Shown piece by piece: positions 34,859 through 43,412 of a DNA stretch of 64,000 nt. A program made the translations under genes and the position numbers. Every line of letters starts with the position of its first letter. The stretch's first letter is position 1. Location: contig CP036424.1 in assembly GCA_007745835.1 (NCBI GenBank), positions 3,211,968 to 3,275,967 on the forward strand. The letters are read 5' to 3'. This DNA is from Planctomycetes bacterium MalM25. Lineage in GTDB: Bacteria; Planctomycetota; Planctomycetia; Pirellulales; Lacipirellulaceae. The notes under the pieces are model-generated. The model worked only from the letters and a program-made list of their open reading frames with translations. It searched no databases and had not been told where the DNA came from.

Positions 34859-34943
34859 TGTAGGAGGCGTCTCCGACGCCGATAACGCGCCGCAAGCCGG
34901 ATCGGCCAGGATACCGTAATCGGCGTCGGAGACGCCTCCTACA
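34859..34943. repeat. Palindrome of TGTAGGAGGCGTCTCCGACG
   Basis: The 25-base arms at 34859-34883 and 34919-34943 are perfect inverses (TGTAGGAGGCGTCTCCGACG then CCGAT) around a 35-base spacer. It begins 9 bases upstream of the aroK start codon. A half copy is at 31535-31567. Confidence 0.85.
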
Positions 34944-35067
34944 AGGGAAGCAGCTTGGCGGTTCCCCCTTGCCCGACGGGCCCGGATGCCGACGATAACG
35001 GGACTGACCCGCCCCCGACGGGCCGATTCCCCCTACGCATCCCCCCTCCAGCCTCCCGCCCGCCGCC

Positions 35068-36294
35068 ATGGACATCCACGCTCTCATCAAGCCGCTGCTG
35101 CAAAAGAACGACTCGAAGATCGTGATGTACGTCGGCGACGGCCTGGGCGGTCTGCCGCAGCAGCCGGGCGGGAAGACCGAGCTGGAGACCGCCGCCACGC
35201 CGAACCTCGACAAGCTGGCGACCGAGGGCGTGCTGGGCGGAAGCCTGCCGGTCGCCCACGGCATCTCGCCGGGCTCGGGGCCGGGCCACCTCGGGTTGTT
35301 TGGTTACGACCCCGTGCAGTTCCTCATCGGCCGCGGCGCCCTCGAGGCGACCGGCATCGGGTTCAAGCTCGAAGAGGGCGACGTCGCCATCCGGGCCAAC
35401 TTCTGCACGCTCGACGCCGACGGGAACATCGCCGACCGCCGGGCGGGCCGCATCCCGACCGAGGAATCGACGCCGATCGTCGAGAAGCTCGCCGCGAACG
35501 TGAAGATCGACGGCGTCGAGGTCATCGTGAAGCCGGTCAAGGAGCACCGCTTCGTCGTCGTGCTGCGTCCCCAGGGTGAAGGGGGCGGTGCCGGTCTGGA
35601 AGGGAACGTCGCGGACACGGACCCGCAAGCGACCGGCGTGCCGCCGTTGGCCGCCGTCGCCAAGGACGCCGGCAGCGCGAAGACCGCCAAGATCTGCGAC
35701 GAGTTCATCGCCCAGGTGAAGGCGCTCCTGAAGGACGAGCCGAAGGCGAACTGCTGCACGCTCCGCGGCATCACCGGCAAGCCGAACATCGCGAGCTTCG
35801 AGGAGGTCTACGGCCTCCGCGCCGCGGCGATCGCCGTCTACCCGATGTACAAAGGCCTCGCGTCGCTCGTCGGCATGGACATCGTCGGCGAGGCGCAGAC
35901 GCTTGAGGAGCAGATGGCCGTCCTCAAGGAGAACTGGGACAAGTACGACTTCTTCTTCGTCCACTTCAAGTACACCGACTCGACCGGCGAGGACGGCAAT
36001 TTCGACGCGAAGGTCAAGCGGACCGAGGAGTACGACGCCGCCGTGCCCGCGATCATGGACCTGAAGCCGGACGTCTTCATCGCGACGGGCGACCACAGCA
36101 CGCCCGCCATGCTCGCCAGCCACAGCTGGCACCCGGTGCCGACGCTGCTGTGGGCGAAGCATTGCCGCCCGGACGGCGCCACCACCTTCGGTGAGCAGCC
36201 GTGCCTCACCGGCGGCCTCGGCACGTTCGAGGCGAAGAACCTAATGACCCTGGCGATGGCCAACGCCGGGCGCCTCGCGAAGTTCGGGGCGTAA
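35068..36294 (+). CDS. apgM: 2,3-bisphosphoglycerate-independent phosphoglycerate mutase (archaeal type)
   Basis: Interconverts 3- and 2-phosphoglycerate in glycolysis. It belongs to the alkaline-phosphatase fold. The metal motif VGDGLGG lies near 23, ETAATPNLDKLATEGVLG near 41, and the catalytic Ser in HGISPGSGPGHLGLFGYDP near 70. The C-terminal metal ligands are in HFKYTDSTGEDGNFDAKVK and IATGDHSTPA. The 408 residues match the ApgM branch, not the 510-residue GpmI. The ATG at 35068 gives MDIHALIKPLLQKNDSKIVM. Confidence 0.93.
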   Translation: MDIHALIKPLLQKNDSKIVMYVGDGLGGLPQQPGGKTELETAATPNLDKLATEGVLGGSLPVAHGISPGSGPGHLGLFGYDPVQFLIGRGALEATGIGFKLEEGDVAIRANFCTLDADGNIADRRAGRIPTEESTPIVEKLAANVKIDGVEVIVKPVKEHRFVVVLRPQGEGGGAGLEGNVADTDPQATGVPPLAAVAKDAGSAKTAKICDEFIAQVKALLKDEPKANCCTLRGITGKPNIASFEEVYGLRAAAIAVYPMYKGLASLVGMDIVGEAQTLEEQMAVLKENWDKYDFFFVHFKYTDSTGEDGNFDAKVKRTEEYDAAVPAIMDLKPDVFIATGDHSTPAMLASHSWHPVPTLLWAKHCRPDGATTFGEQPCLTGGLGTFEAKNLMTLAMANAGRLAKFGA

Positions 36295-36337
36295 AGGCGA
36301 GCCATCGACGCCAGCCCGTGGAGGACCCGGCGGCTGG

Positions 36338-36922
36338 CTAGTCGATTGGCAGCACGACGTTCTGTGGACGTGTCAGTTGCTGGTGTGTAAACAGCGGAGG
36401 CGAGCCGTACTCTGCCTCGCTGACTTCTGCTCCATCGACCCAGAACTGATCGACCGAGCATGTCCGCTTCTTGTCGTAGTACCAAGTAACACCGTTCCAC
36501 GGTTTGCCTGATCGATACTCAGCCTGAAACGACTTCATGTGGGCAATGTAGCAGACGCCATTCCACGGCTTGCCGTCGCGGTACTCGTGGACCCGTTCGA
36601 TCGCCCCGTTTGTGTCGTAATCGACCCAGACACCGTGTCGCTCGCCGTCCCGGTACTGCTGCCGACTCGAAAGACGCCCACGGTCGTCCCACATACGAAC
36701 GACCCCCGAGTAGGTATCCCACTCCTTGCCGACAACGCGTCCCGATGCTTGCCATACAAGGGCATGCAACAATTGCGCGTGCCCATGATGGAACGGAGTG
36801 TTGAACGGGTGTGTCAGCAGAGCGACGATTACAAACATCAGCAGAGCTAAAAACACCACGCCGCCCGCGCCGATTAGCATCCGGCTGACGAGGCTCGATT
36901 TACGCTGATTCGTTTCGCTCAC
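36338..36922 (-). CDS. Membrane-anchored MORN-repeat protein
   Basis: The 194 residues have one membrane helix near the N-terminus (GGVVFLALLMFVIVALLTH, about 19-37). Three or four MORN-like (YwqK-type) repeats follow from residue 65: YSGVVRMWDDRGRLSSRQQY, YRDGERHGVWVDYDTNG, YRDGKPWNGVCYI and YRSGKPWNGVTWYYD. MORN repeats often mediate protein or lipid contacts and are frequent in 'antitoxin YwqK'-like proteins. The start overlaps the next upstream gene by 4 bases. It is lower in GC than its neighbours. Confidence 0.75.
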   Translation of the reverse strand: MSETNQRKSSLVSRMLIGAGGVVFLALLMFVIVALLTHPFNTPFHHGHAQLLHALVWQASGRVVGKEWDTYSGVVRMWDDRGRLSSRQQYRDGERHGVWVDYDTNGAIERVHEYRDGKPWNGVCYIAHMKSFQAEYRSGKPWNGVTWYYDKKRTCSVDQFWVDGAEVSEAEYGSPPLFTHQQLTRPQNVVLPID

Positions 36923-37128
36923 GCCCCCACCGGCTCCACGGTCACGTGCGCGATGTTCATCATCGCACAGTGTTCCAGTCCCTTGTCGCTGCCGACGATG
37001 AGCATCTCGTCGTAGACCATCCCTTGATCGGGATGGCGGACCTCGAACTTCGCGCCGTTCGTTAAGTGCACGACTAACGGCCGGAACGGCTGCTTACGGA
37101 ACAGATCACGGAGATCGTCGGCGGTCAT
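36919..37128 (-). CDS. Small conserved protein
   Basis: The 69 residues (MTADDLRDLFRKQPFRPLVV, then HLTNGAKFEVRHPDQGMVYD) follow the pattern of a small planctomycete family with an N-terminal helix and a short beta barrel. The function is unknown. Its stop overlaps the start of the MORN protein (ATGA), so the two are coupled. Confidence 0.7.
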   Translation of the reverse strand: MTADDLRDLFRKQPFRPLVVHLTNGAKFEVRHPDQGMVYDEMLIVGSDKGLEHCAMMNIAHVTVEPVGA

Positions 37129-37358
37129 CGGGCGATCGAGGGTTCAAGATCGGTTCAGGCGACTACCCCAATTCTACCTCCCTCAAGTCGTCTCATCGAT
37201 AGAAGTCATCTACCAGAACCGGGGGCAGCCCGCCTGCAGAAGCCACTGACAGGCCGCGGTTTTCGTGATTTGTTGGCGTCTGTGGTACGATCCGTCGGTG
37301 CCAGCCAAGGCGTTTCGGCTCGCGAAGACGTTCCAGTTTCGTTCTGAGGATCGACACC

Positions 37359-38375
37359 ATGCGACGAAGCCTCTTTCTCGGTCTCCTGCCGGCGATCGCC
37401 CTGATCGCCGCGCCCGCGGCGGCGGCACCGAACACGGCCGACGCCACGCTCGAACTGACGATCACCCTCACCGGCGTGACGATCACCGACACGGTCTCCG
37501 GGACGAGCTTCCCGGCGGTCTTCGAGACGTCCAACGAAGTGGGCGACTTGCTGTTCGAGGACGCCGGGCCGAACGGCTTCACCGCCGACGGCGGCTCGTC
37601 GAACAACCCGCCGGGGAGCGTCGGCTCGGGCGGCGCCTCAGAGACCGTGTTGCTCAACGGCATCGATTTGGACGAAGGCGAGTACGACATGGACTCGTTC
37701 GGCATCGGCGACAGCCTCGTCACGACGATGGAAGTGAGCGCCACGGCCGAGACGCCCGGCTCGGTCTTCTTCGCCCAGGTCAATAGCGAGAACACGCTGT
37801 GGTTCTCGCACTTTGGCGCCGACACGGACCAGTTCACCTTCTCGTTCGATTACTCCGCCACGCTGACAGGCAGCCTGGACACCACCGGGTCGCCAGGGGT
37901 CACCTCGGTCACCGTTGATGACGCTGAGGTGATCGGCGGGGCCGAGGACACGCTCTCGGGATCGAGTATCAGCTTCCTGGCCGCGTCGGACTTCGCTAGC
38001 TTCGCCTCTTTCAACGACGACAACACGGTCGAGAACCTGGACGAACTCGCCTCCGGCACGTTCGACGTCGCCTTCGATGCGGGCGACAACGCGCTGAGCA
38101 TCACGTTCGCGTCGTCGCTGGTCGTGAACGCCGGGGTGGAAGACGTGCTGACGCCGCTCGAAGGCGACTTCAACGGCGATGGCGAAGTCAACGCCGCCGA
38201 CTACACCGTCTGGCGCGATAACGAGTCGGGGGGCTTCACCCCGGGCGACTACGACACCTGGCGGCTGAACTACGGCGCGACTGCCTCTTCGACCGTCGCT
38301 GTGCCCGAACCCGGCGCGCTGCTGCTCACCGTGCTCGCGTTCGCCGCGTCCTCTCTCTGGCGGCCCGTCCGGTAA
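37359..38375 (+). CDS. Secreted PEP-CTERM protein with dockerin-like segment
   Basis: The 338 residues have a signal peptide (MRRSLFLGLLPAIALIAAPA, cleavage near AAA). A beta-rich body follows (TLELTITLTGVTITDTVSGT). At 267-310 comes the planctomycete dockerin-like segment EGDFNGDGEVNAADYTVWRD, with the calcium-loop pattern DFNGDGEVNAAD, and DYDTWRLNYGA. The tail VPEPGALLLTVLAFAASSLW is a PEP-CTERM anchor. It is likely on the cell surface. The dockerin segment is nearly identical to that of the next gene. Confidence 0.88.
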   Translation: MRRSLFLGLLPAIALIAAPAAAAPNTADATLELTITLTGVTITDTVSGTSFPAVFETSNEVGDLLFEDAGPNGFTADGGSSNNPPGSVGSGGASETVLLNGIDLDEGEYDMDSFGIGDSLVTTMEVSATAETPGSVFFAQVNSENTLWFSHFGADTDQFTFSFDYSATLTGSLDTTGSPGVTSVTVDDAEVIGGAEDTLSGSSISFLAASDFASFASFNDDNTVENLDELASGTFDVAFDAGDNALSITFASSLVVNAGVEDVLTPLEGDFNGDGEVNAADYTVWRDNESGGFTPGDYDTWRLNYGATASSTVAVPEPGALLLTVLAFAASSLWRPVR

Positions 38376-38496
38376 AGCCTTCAACCGCTTCAGGAGCGGT
38401 GGAAACGCGACTCAGCGGCCGGCTTGATGTATGGTGAGGCGATCGTGAGGCCGTTCTGGCCCGCTACGGAACACACAGCCGGAAGAGAATCGTCCG

Positions 38497-40059
38497 ATGC
38501 CGTCTAACGTTTTTTGGCGAGGCGTCGCCTGCTGGCTTGGAGTCTCGCTCGGCGCCGCCGGGCCGGTAGCCGCTCAGCAGTGGCGCATCGACGCCAACCC
38601 TCGGATCGACCAGCACCGCAAGTCGGACCTCACGGTGCGCGTCGTCGATGCTTACGGCAACCGGGTCGATGGGGCCAACGTCGATGTCGAGATGAAACGG
38701 CATCACTTCCGCTTCGGCACGGCGGTGACAGCGGGGTTGATCAACAGCAACTCGCAAGACGCCGCGACCTACCGGGCCAAGCTGCTGGAGAACTTCAACG
38801 AGGTTGTCTTCGAGAACGACCTGAAGTGGCCCCCGTGGATCGGCCAGTGGGGCGGCGGCTTCAACTGGAACAACACCCGCAACGCGCTCAACTGGCTCGA
38901 CGCGAACGACCTGCCCGCCCGCGGTCACTACCTCTCCTGGGCGACCTGGAGCGGATCGGACGCTTGGGGCGATTCGCAGAACACCAACACGCTGCCGCAA
39001 CGCCTGTTCGACCACATCAGCGACATCGCCGGCACGGTGGGCGATCGCGTTTACGAGTGGGACGTCATCAACCACCCGGTCGGATGGACGGGCGACACCT
39101 ACGAGAACCGCCTCGGGGCCGATTTCTTCGGCGACATCGTCGATCACGCCCGGACCCAGGTCCCGGCGGGCACGCCGCTGTGGATCAACGAGGACGACGT
39201 GATCGCCGGCCAGTCACGCGCCAATGACTACGAGCGGATCATCGAGAAGCTCATCGACGACGGCTCCTCGCCGGACGGGATCGGTTTCCAGGCCCACTTC
39301 ATCGAAGACTGGGGCCGCGTCAGCAACAGCACGCCCGAGCAGGTCTACGACCGCATCGATCGCTTCGCGGACCTCCTCCCGCGTCTGCGAGTCACCGAGT
39401 TCGACATCGATGTCGGCGGCAACGAGGCGCAGCACGGCCAGCTGCTTCGCGACTACCTGACGATGATGTTCAGCCACGAGAGCATGGAAGCGGTCACCAT
39501 GTGGGGCTTCTGGGGGGGCGCGCACTGGCGGGGCGAGAACGGGGCCCTCTTCCGCAACGATTGGACGGAGAAACCCGCCCTCGCCGCCTACCGGGATCTG
39601 GTCTTCAACCAGTGGTGGACCGACGAGTCGGGCGCAACCGACCTCGCGGGAGACTTCGACACACGTGCGTTCGACGGCTACTACGATCTCACCGTCAACC
39701 ACGGCGAGGAGCAGCAGGTCGTTGCCGACTACCTGCTGACGAGCGACGCGACGATCGAGGTCGTCGTCGCGCCACGGCTCGAAGGCGATTTCAACGGCGA
39801 CGGCGTGGTCGACGCGGCCGACTACACCGTCTGGCGTGACAACGACACGGGCCAGTTCGCCCCGGGCGACTACGACACCTGGCGGCTGAACTACGGCGCG
39901 ACCCTCGCTTCGTCCTCCGGATCGGCGGCCGTCCCCGAGCCCGGTTCGCTGCTGCTCGTATCGCTAGCGCTCGCCGCCGGGCTCACTGGCAGAGGAACAG
40001 CGACCGATCCGACCTGCGGATCGTCTCGAGCATCGTGTCGCCCAGCACCTTGCGGCTGA
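38497..40059 (+). CDS. Glycoside hydrolase family 10-like surface protein, altered acid/base site
   Basis: The 520 residues have a signal peptide (cleavage near VAAQ) and a short N-terminal segment with RIDQHRKSDLTVRVVDAYG. A GH10 barrel follows with KRHHFRFGTAVT, ENDLKWP, YEWDVINHPVGW and TEFDIDV. The nucleophile Glu is E301 (in TEFDI), but the acid/base site, normally in an NE-P motif, reads NHP at 192-194 (His193). The segment at about 428-475 is dockerin-like, and VPEPGSLLLVSLALAAGLTG is the anchor. The last about 26 residues overlap the convergent USP gene. It is probably xylan- or glycan-related, but may be non-catalytic. Confidence 0.85.
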   Translation: MPSNVFWRGVACWLGVSLGAAGPVAAQQWRIDANPRIDQHRKSDLTVRVVDAYGNRVDGANVDVEMKRHHFRFGTAVTAGLINSNSQDAATYRAKLLENFNEVVFENDLKWPPWIGQWGGGFNWNNTRNALNWLDANDLPARGHYLSWATWSGSDAWGDSQNTNTLPQRLFDHISDIAGTVGDRVYEWDVINHPVGWTGDTYENRLGADFFGDIVDHARTQVPAGTPLWINEDDVIAGQSRANDYERIIEKLIDDGSSPDGIGFQAHFIEDWGRVSNSTPEQVYDRIDRFADLLPRLRVTEFDIDVGGNEAQHGQLLRDYLTMMFSHESMEAVTMWGFWGGAHWRGENGALFRNDWTEKPALAAYRDLVFNQWWTDESGATDLAGDFDTRAFDGYYDLTVNHGEEQQVVADYLLTSDATIEVVVAPRLEGDFNGDGVVDAADYTVWRDNDTGQFAPGDYDTWRLNYGATLASSSGSAAVPEPGSLLLVSLALAAGLTGRGTATDPTCGSSRASCRPAPCG

Positions 40060-40864
40060 GCAGCGTGCGGTGACTGTTGCCCATAACGATCAGGTCGGCC
40101 TCCCACTCGTCGGCCACCTCCAGGACGCCCGTGCGCGGGTCGCCGGGGCGGTAGTCCCGCTCGACCTCGATGCCGTGGGCCTCGCAGTAGTTGGCCGCGT
40201 GCAGCAGGTGCCGCTGGCGCCGCTCGTGGTCGTCGCCGAACGCGACGATCCGCAGCTTCGCCTCGGGCCACAGGTTCATCTGCACGAACCGCCGCATCGT
40301 CTTCGCCGACTGGGGCGAGCCGCTGTAGGCGATCAGCACCCGCTCGATCGGCGGCGCCCCATCCTTGCCCTTGGAGAAGACGTGAGGCCCCGCCGCGAGG
40401 ATCGGCCTCACCCCGCCCGAGACGAGGCGGACCATCGTCCCGGCCGGGTCGTAGTGCGTCTCGCCGTGGACGCCGTACTCGAAGAGACCGTGCAGGCCGA
40501 TGACCGTGAGGTCGTGGTACCGTGCCTGCGAGATCAGGTAGTCGAACGGCTCGGAGCGCTCCTCGCGTTTGACCGCGTGCCGGACCCCGCCCGTGCTGCA
40601 CGCGGCTTCGAAGGCCTCGATCGCCGCTTCGACCCGTTCACGGGTGACGGCGAGGCGGTGCTCCCGTAGCTCGATGACGGCGGAGCCGGCGCCGATGGGG
40701 GCCGACCCGACCCGGACAAGCTGCGCCACGTCGGCGACCGTCATGCCGGTGAGCGACGCTCCGTGGCGGGCGCCCAGGTCGATGGCGAGGCGCGTGGCGG
40801 CCTCGCTGCAGCAGGGGCCTTCCGCTGTCCGGCCGCCCAAGCCTACGAGAATCTTACCGATCAT
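39983..40864 (-). CDS. Universal stress protein, tandem domains
   Basis: The 293 residues hold two USP folds (MIGKILVGLGGRTAEGP at 1-17 and PIERVLIAYSGSPQSAKTMR near 170). The C-terminal ATP-binding pattern EADLIVMGNSHRTLLSRKVL with GDTMLETIRRSD matches the G-2x-G-9x-G-S/T-type loop in variant form. The first domain is more diverged. USPs are cytoplasmic stress and nucleotide sensors. The 3' end overlaps the convergent GH10-like gene by 77 bases. Confidence 0.9.
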   Translation of the reverse strand: MIGKILVGLGGRTAEGPCCSEAATRLAIDLGARHGASLTGMTVADVAQLVRVGSAPIGAGSAVIELREHRLAVTRERVEAAIEAFEAACSTGGVRHAVKREERSEPFDYLISQARYHDLTVIGLHGLFEYGVHGETHYDPAGTMVRLVSGGVRPILAAGPHVFSKGKDGAPPIERVLIAYSGSPQSAKTMRRFVQMNLWPEAKLRIVAFGDDHERRQRHLLHAANYCEAHGIEVERDYRPGDPRTGVLEVADEWEADLIVMGNSHRTLLSRKVLGDTMLETIRRSDRSLFLCQ

Positions 40865-41057
40865 GACGCGCCCTCCGGGTTGGGGCCGGAGGCGCCCGAC
40901 ATCGCGCCGAGCGAGGGCCAGAAACCTCCAGCCGCGAGCTGAGAAAACCGAGAGGCGTGAGAGGCGTCGCTCGGTGTATTCTTAGTACGGCGACCCCCGT
41001 TGGTTGGATCGCCGAAACGCGTTTTGTTCGCGCCGATTTCCGAAATAATCGAGAACC

Positions 41058-41759
41058 ATGAACTCCCTTGAACGCCGCGTCCTCGGGATGCTCCTGCTGG
41101 CCTGCCCCGCCCTGGCCTTCGCGGAGAGGAGCGTCGTTGAGATCGCCCGCGAGTTCCCCGACGGGGGCGGCTACCACTGGGTCGCCGGGGCCTCGGGCGT
41201 AAAGGAGCCGGTCACCTTCCGCGGCGAGACGCTGCTGGAGGCCTGCGACGAGGGGAGCTTCTGCTGCGGCTACACGTTCGCCGTCGCGGTCCGGGCGGCG
41301 GAGGAGCGGGGCCTGCTCGCCGACAAGTCGGTCGAGGAGATGAAGCGGTTCCTGAAGCTCTGGTACGGAGCCCCGGGGGGCGACAAGACGCTGGTCGTGC
41401 TGGCGGCCCAGACGCTAGGCGTCGGCCGAGCGACGCCGCTCGACGAGGCCGAGCCGGGCGACTTCGTGCAGCTGTGGCGCGAGGGGGGGTCGGGCCACAG
41501 CGTGATCTTCCTGGAGTGGGTCGAAGAAGCGAACCAGCGAGTCGGCTTCCGTTACCGCAGCTCTCAGCCGGCCACGGATGGGGTCGGCGATCGGACCGAG
41601 TACTTCGCCGACGCCCCGGACCACGACGGCCGGGTGCTTCGTGATCAGACCTACGCCTGCCGCCTGCTGGAGAGCCCCACGATCACCGCGAGTGAAACTC
41701 CCCACACCGCTGACGGTTCCGGCACGGCGACCGAGGCGACGCCGGGCGTCGCGCCGTAG
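41058..41759 (+). CDS. Secreted NlpC/P60-like cysteine protein
   Basis: The 233 residues have a signal peptide (MNSLERRVLGMLLLACPALA, then FAER). A Cys in EGSFCCGYTFAVAVRAAEER near residue 73 and a His in GGSGHSVIFLEWV near 148 follow the Cys-His order and sheet pattern of NlpC/P60 amidases. The third residue cannot be fixed. It may act on peptidoglycan or peptide bonds. The last about 35 residues are low-complexity (Thr/Ala/Ser) and overlap the convergent gene by 109 bases. Confidence 0.72.
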   Translation: MNSLERRVLGMLLLACPALAFAERSVVEIAREFPDGGGYHWVAGASGVKEPVTFRGETLLEACDEGSFCCGYTFAVAVRAAEERGLLADKSVEEMKRFLKLWYGAPGGDKTLVVLAAQTLGVGRATPLDEAEPGDFVQLWREGGSGHSVIFLEWVEEANQRVGFRYRSSQPATDGVGDRTEYFADAPDHDGRVLRDQTYACRLLESPTITASETPHTADGSGTATEATPGVAP

Positions 41760-43249
41760 TTCGCCGCCCAGATGTCGTAGTCGTCGTTGCCGACGAAGCC
41801 GTCGCCGTTGGCGTCGGCGGGGTGGCCCTCTTCGAGGCTCAAGAAAGCGTCCTGCCAGACCGTGTAGTCGGCGGCGTCGACCACCCCATCGGCGTTGAAG
41901 TCGCCCACGGCGGTCGGGTTGAACGTGTCGCCCGGGTCCCAGAAGACCGTGTCGAGGTAGACCGTCGCGTCCGACGAACCGAAAAACTGGACCGAGTCGA
42001 GCGAGACGTTGATCCCGTCGATCACGCCGTCTCCTCCTGCGGTCCACGCCTCCCAGTCGGCGTTGCGGTCGAGGCCCCACTTGTACTCGTGCCACTCGCC
42101 GTCGGCGATCACCGACCGGCGCACCCCGCGTTCGCCGGTTTCGGGATCGTCGATGGCGAGCGACACCTCGAGCCCGGCGTCGTCGGTCTTCAACCAGAAA
42201 CCGACCGAGCCGATCGACTCGAATTGCAGATTCGCGAGCCGCGTCGCGGCGTTCGAGGCTCCGTCGGTATCGCTATACTTGGCGCCCGACAGGTGCCGCA
42301 TCAAGAAGTCCTCGCCGGACGCTTCGTTGTAGACGAAGTCGATCCGCTGCGAGTGGCTCCCCTCGTGCGACTCGGCGTCGTCGCGGACCGCGTCGGAACC
42401 GGCCAGGTTGGCGGTCGTGCTGCCCGACAGCGTGGGCGAGCGGTGGAACACGCCCTCGTGGCCGTCGATCGTGCCGTCCGAGGCACGGCCGCTGCCGTAG
42501 TCGTCGAACGTGGTCAGCACCTTGCGCCCGTACTCGACACTGGTCCCCTCGGTCTGCGCCGTGCGGAGCTGGATATCGGCGCCGTAGTAGTACTTGAGGA
42601 TGTCGAGGTAGTTGACCGAGTTGTCGGAAAGATAGTCGGCGCCGTTCTGCGACTTGGCGCCCCGGTTGGGCCAGTTCGGGTTGTTGACGGTCCCCTGGAA
42701 CCCGAGCGGGGTGCCCTGGTTGAAGCCAGCGACCTCGCCGTCCGCGTAGGGGAAAGTGACCCATTGCTGAGTCGAAGTCGGGTCCGTGTCTCCCGGCTCG
42801 GAGATCACCCCCGGGTTGTCCGGATCGAAGGGTCCGCTCGGGATCGAACCGGCGACGTAGAACGCGGCGATCAACACGTCGCGCTGCACCCCGATATCGT
42901 CACGCACCCAGAGGATCTCCCCCTCGGTCGCCGCGGCGGCGTCGAAGTGGATCTGTCGCGGCGAGCCGGGACCCGAGTAGACCTGATCCGACGTGCCGTC
43001 GTTGATGAAACCCTTGTTGTCGATCTGGTAGTAAGCGTACGTCCGCGCCGCAACCGCCTGGGCCTTGAGCGCCTCGAACGAGGCGAGTCCGTTCTCACTC
43101 TTCACCACGTTGGGGAGGTAGTCGCTCTCCATCGGCACGAGACCCGAGCCGGTCACGTTGATCGTCGGCTGAGCGTCGAACTCCGACTGCGCGCAGAGCG
43201 CCTGCGGCAGGAGCAAACCGAGAGCGAGAGCGGCGTATCGGATCGGCAT
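41651..43249 (-). CDS. SpoIID/LytB-domain protein with dockerin and PEP-CTERM tail
   Basis: The 532 residues start at ATG 43249 with signal peptide MPIRYAALALGLLLPQALCA. The SpoIID/LytB domain is seen in MESDYLPNVVKSENGLASFE, LKAQAVAARTYAYYQIDNKG and NGADYLSDNSVNYLDILKYYY. Related proteins cleave peptidoglycan glycan strands. A carbohydrate-binding-like beta region follows, then VGDFNADGVVDAADYTVWQD and the anchor VPEPSAVWGVSLAVIVGLSS. An in-frame ATG at 43330 precedes the signal peptide and is not used here. It overlaps the convergent gene by 109 bases. Confidence 0.87.
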   Translation of the reverse strand: MPIRYAALALGLLLPQALCAQSEFDAQPTINVTGSGLVPMESDYLPNVVKSENGLASFEALKAQAVAARTYAYYQIDNKGFINDGTSDQVYSGPGSPRQIHFDAAAATEGEILWVRDDIGVQRDVLIAAFYVAGSIPSGPFDPDNPGVISEPGDTDPTSTQQWVTFPYADGEVAGFNQGTPLGFQGTVNNPNWPNRGAKSQNGADYLSDNSVNYLDILKYYYGADIQLRTAQTEGTSVEYGRKVLTTFDDYGSGRASDGTIDGHEGVFHRSPTLSGSTTANLAGSDAVRDDAESHEGSHSQRIDFVYNEASGEDFLMRHLSGAKYSDTDGASNAATRLANLQFESIGSVGFWLKTDDAGLEVSLAIDDPETGERGVRRSVIADGEWHEYKWGLDRNADWEAWTAGGDGVIDGINVSLDSVQFFGSSDATVYLDTVFWDPGDTFNPTAVGDFNADGVVDAADYTVWQDAFLSLEEGHPADANGDGFVGNDDYDIWAANYGATPGVASVAVPEPSAVWGVSLAVIVGLSSRRQA

Positions 43250-43412
43250 CGGGGGGCGGTGGGGGCTGGCGGGGCCAAGTCTTGTTCCTAGTATCACGGT
43301 AGCCGGAGACTGCGAGATTGGCTCTCTCATTTACGCAGCAGGGAGTCTCCTTTTCTCGTCTTCTGGCAAGATCCGCCCCCGCCAGAACCCCGATCAACGC
43401 TAGGAGCTCCGT

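Noticed and set aside
41822-43291. Plus-strand frame of 489 codons opposite the SpoIID-like gene
   Set aside because: Arg/Val/Asp-rich shadow, and the minus frame has signal peptide, dockerin and PEP-CTERM parts.
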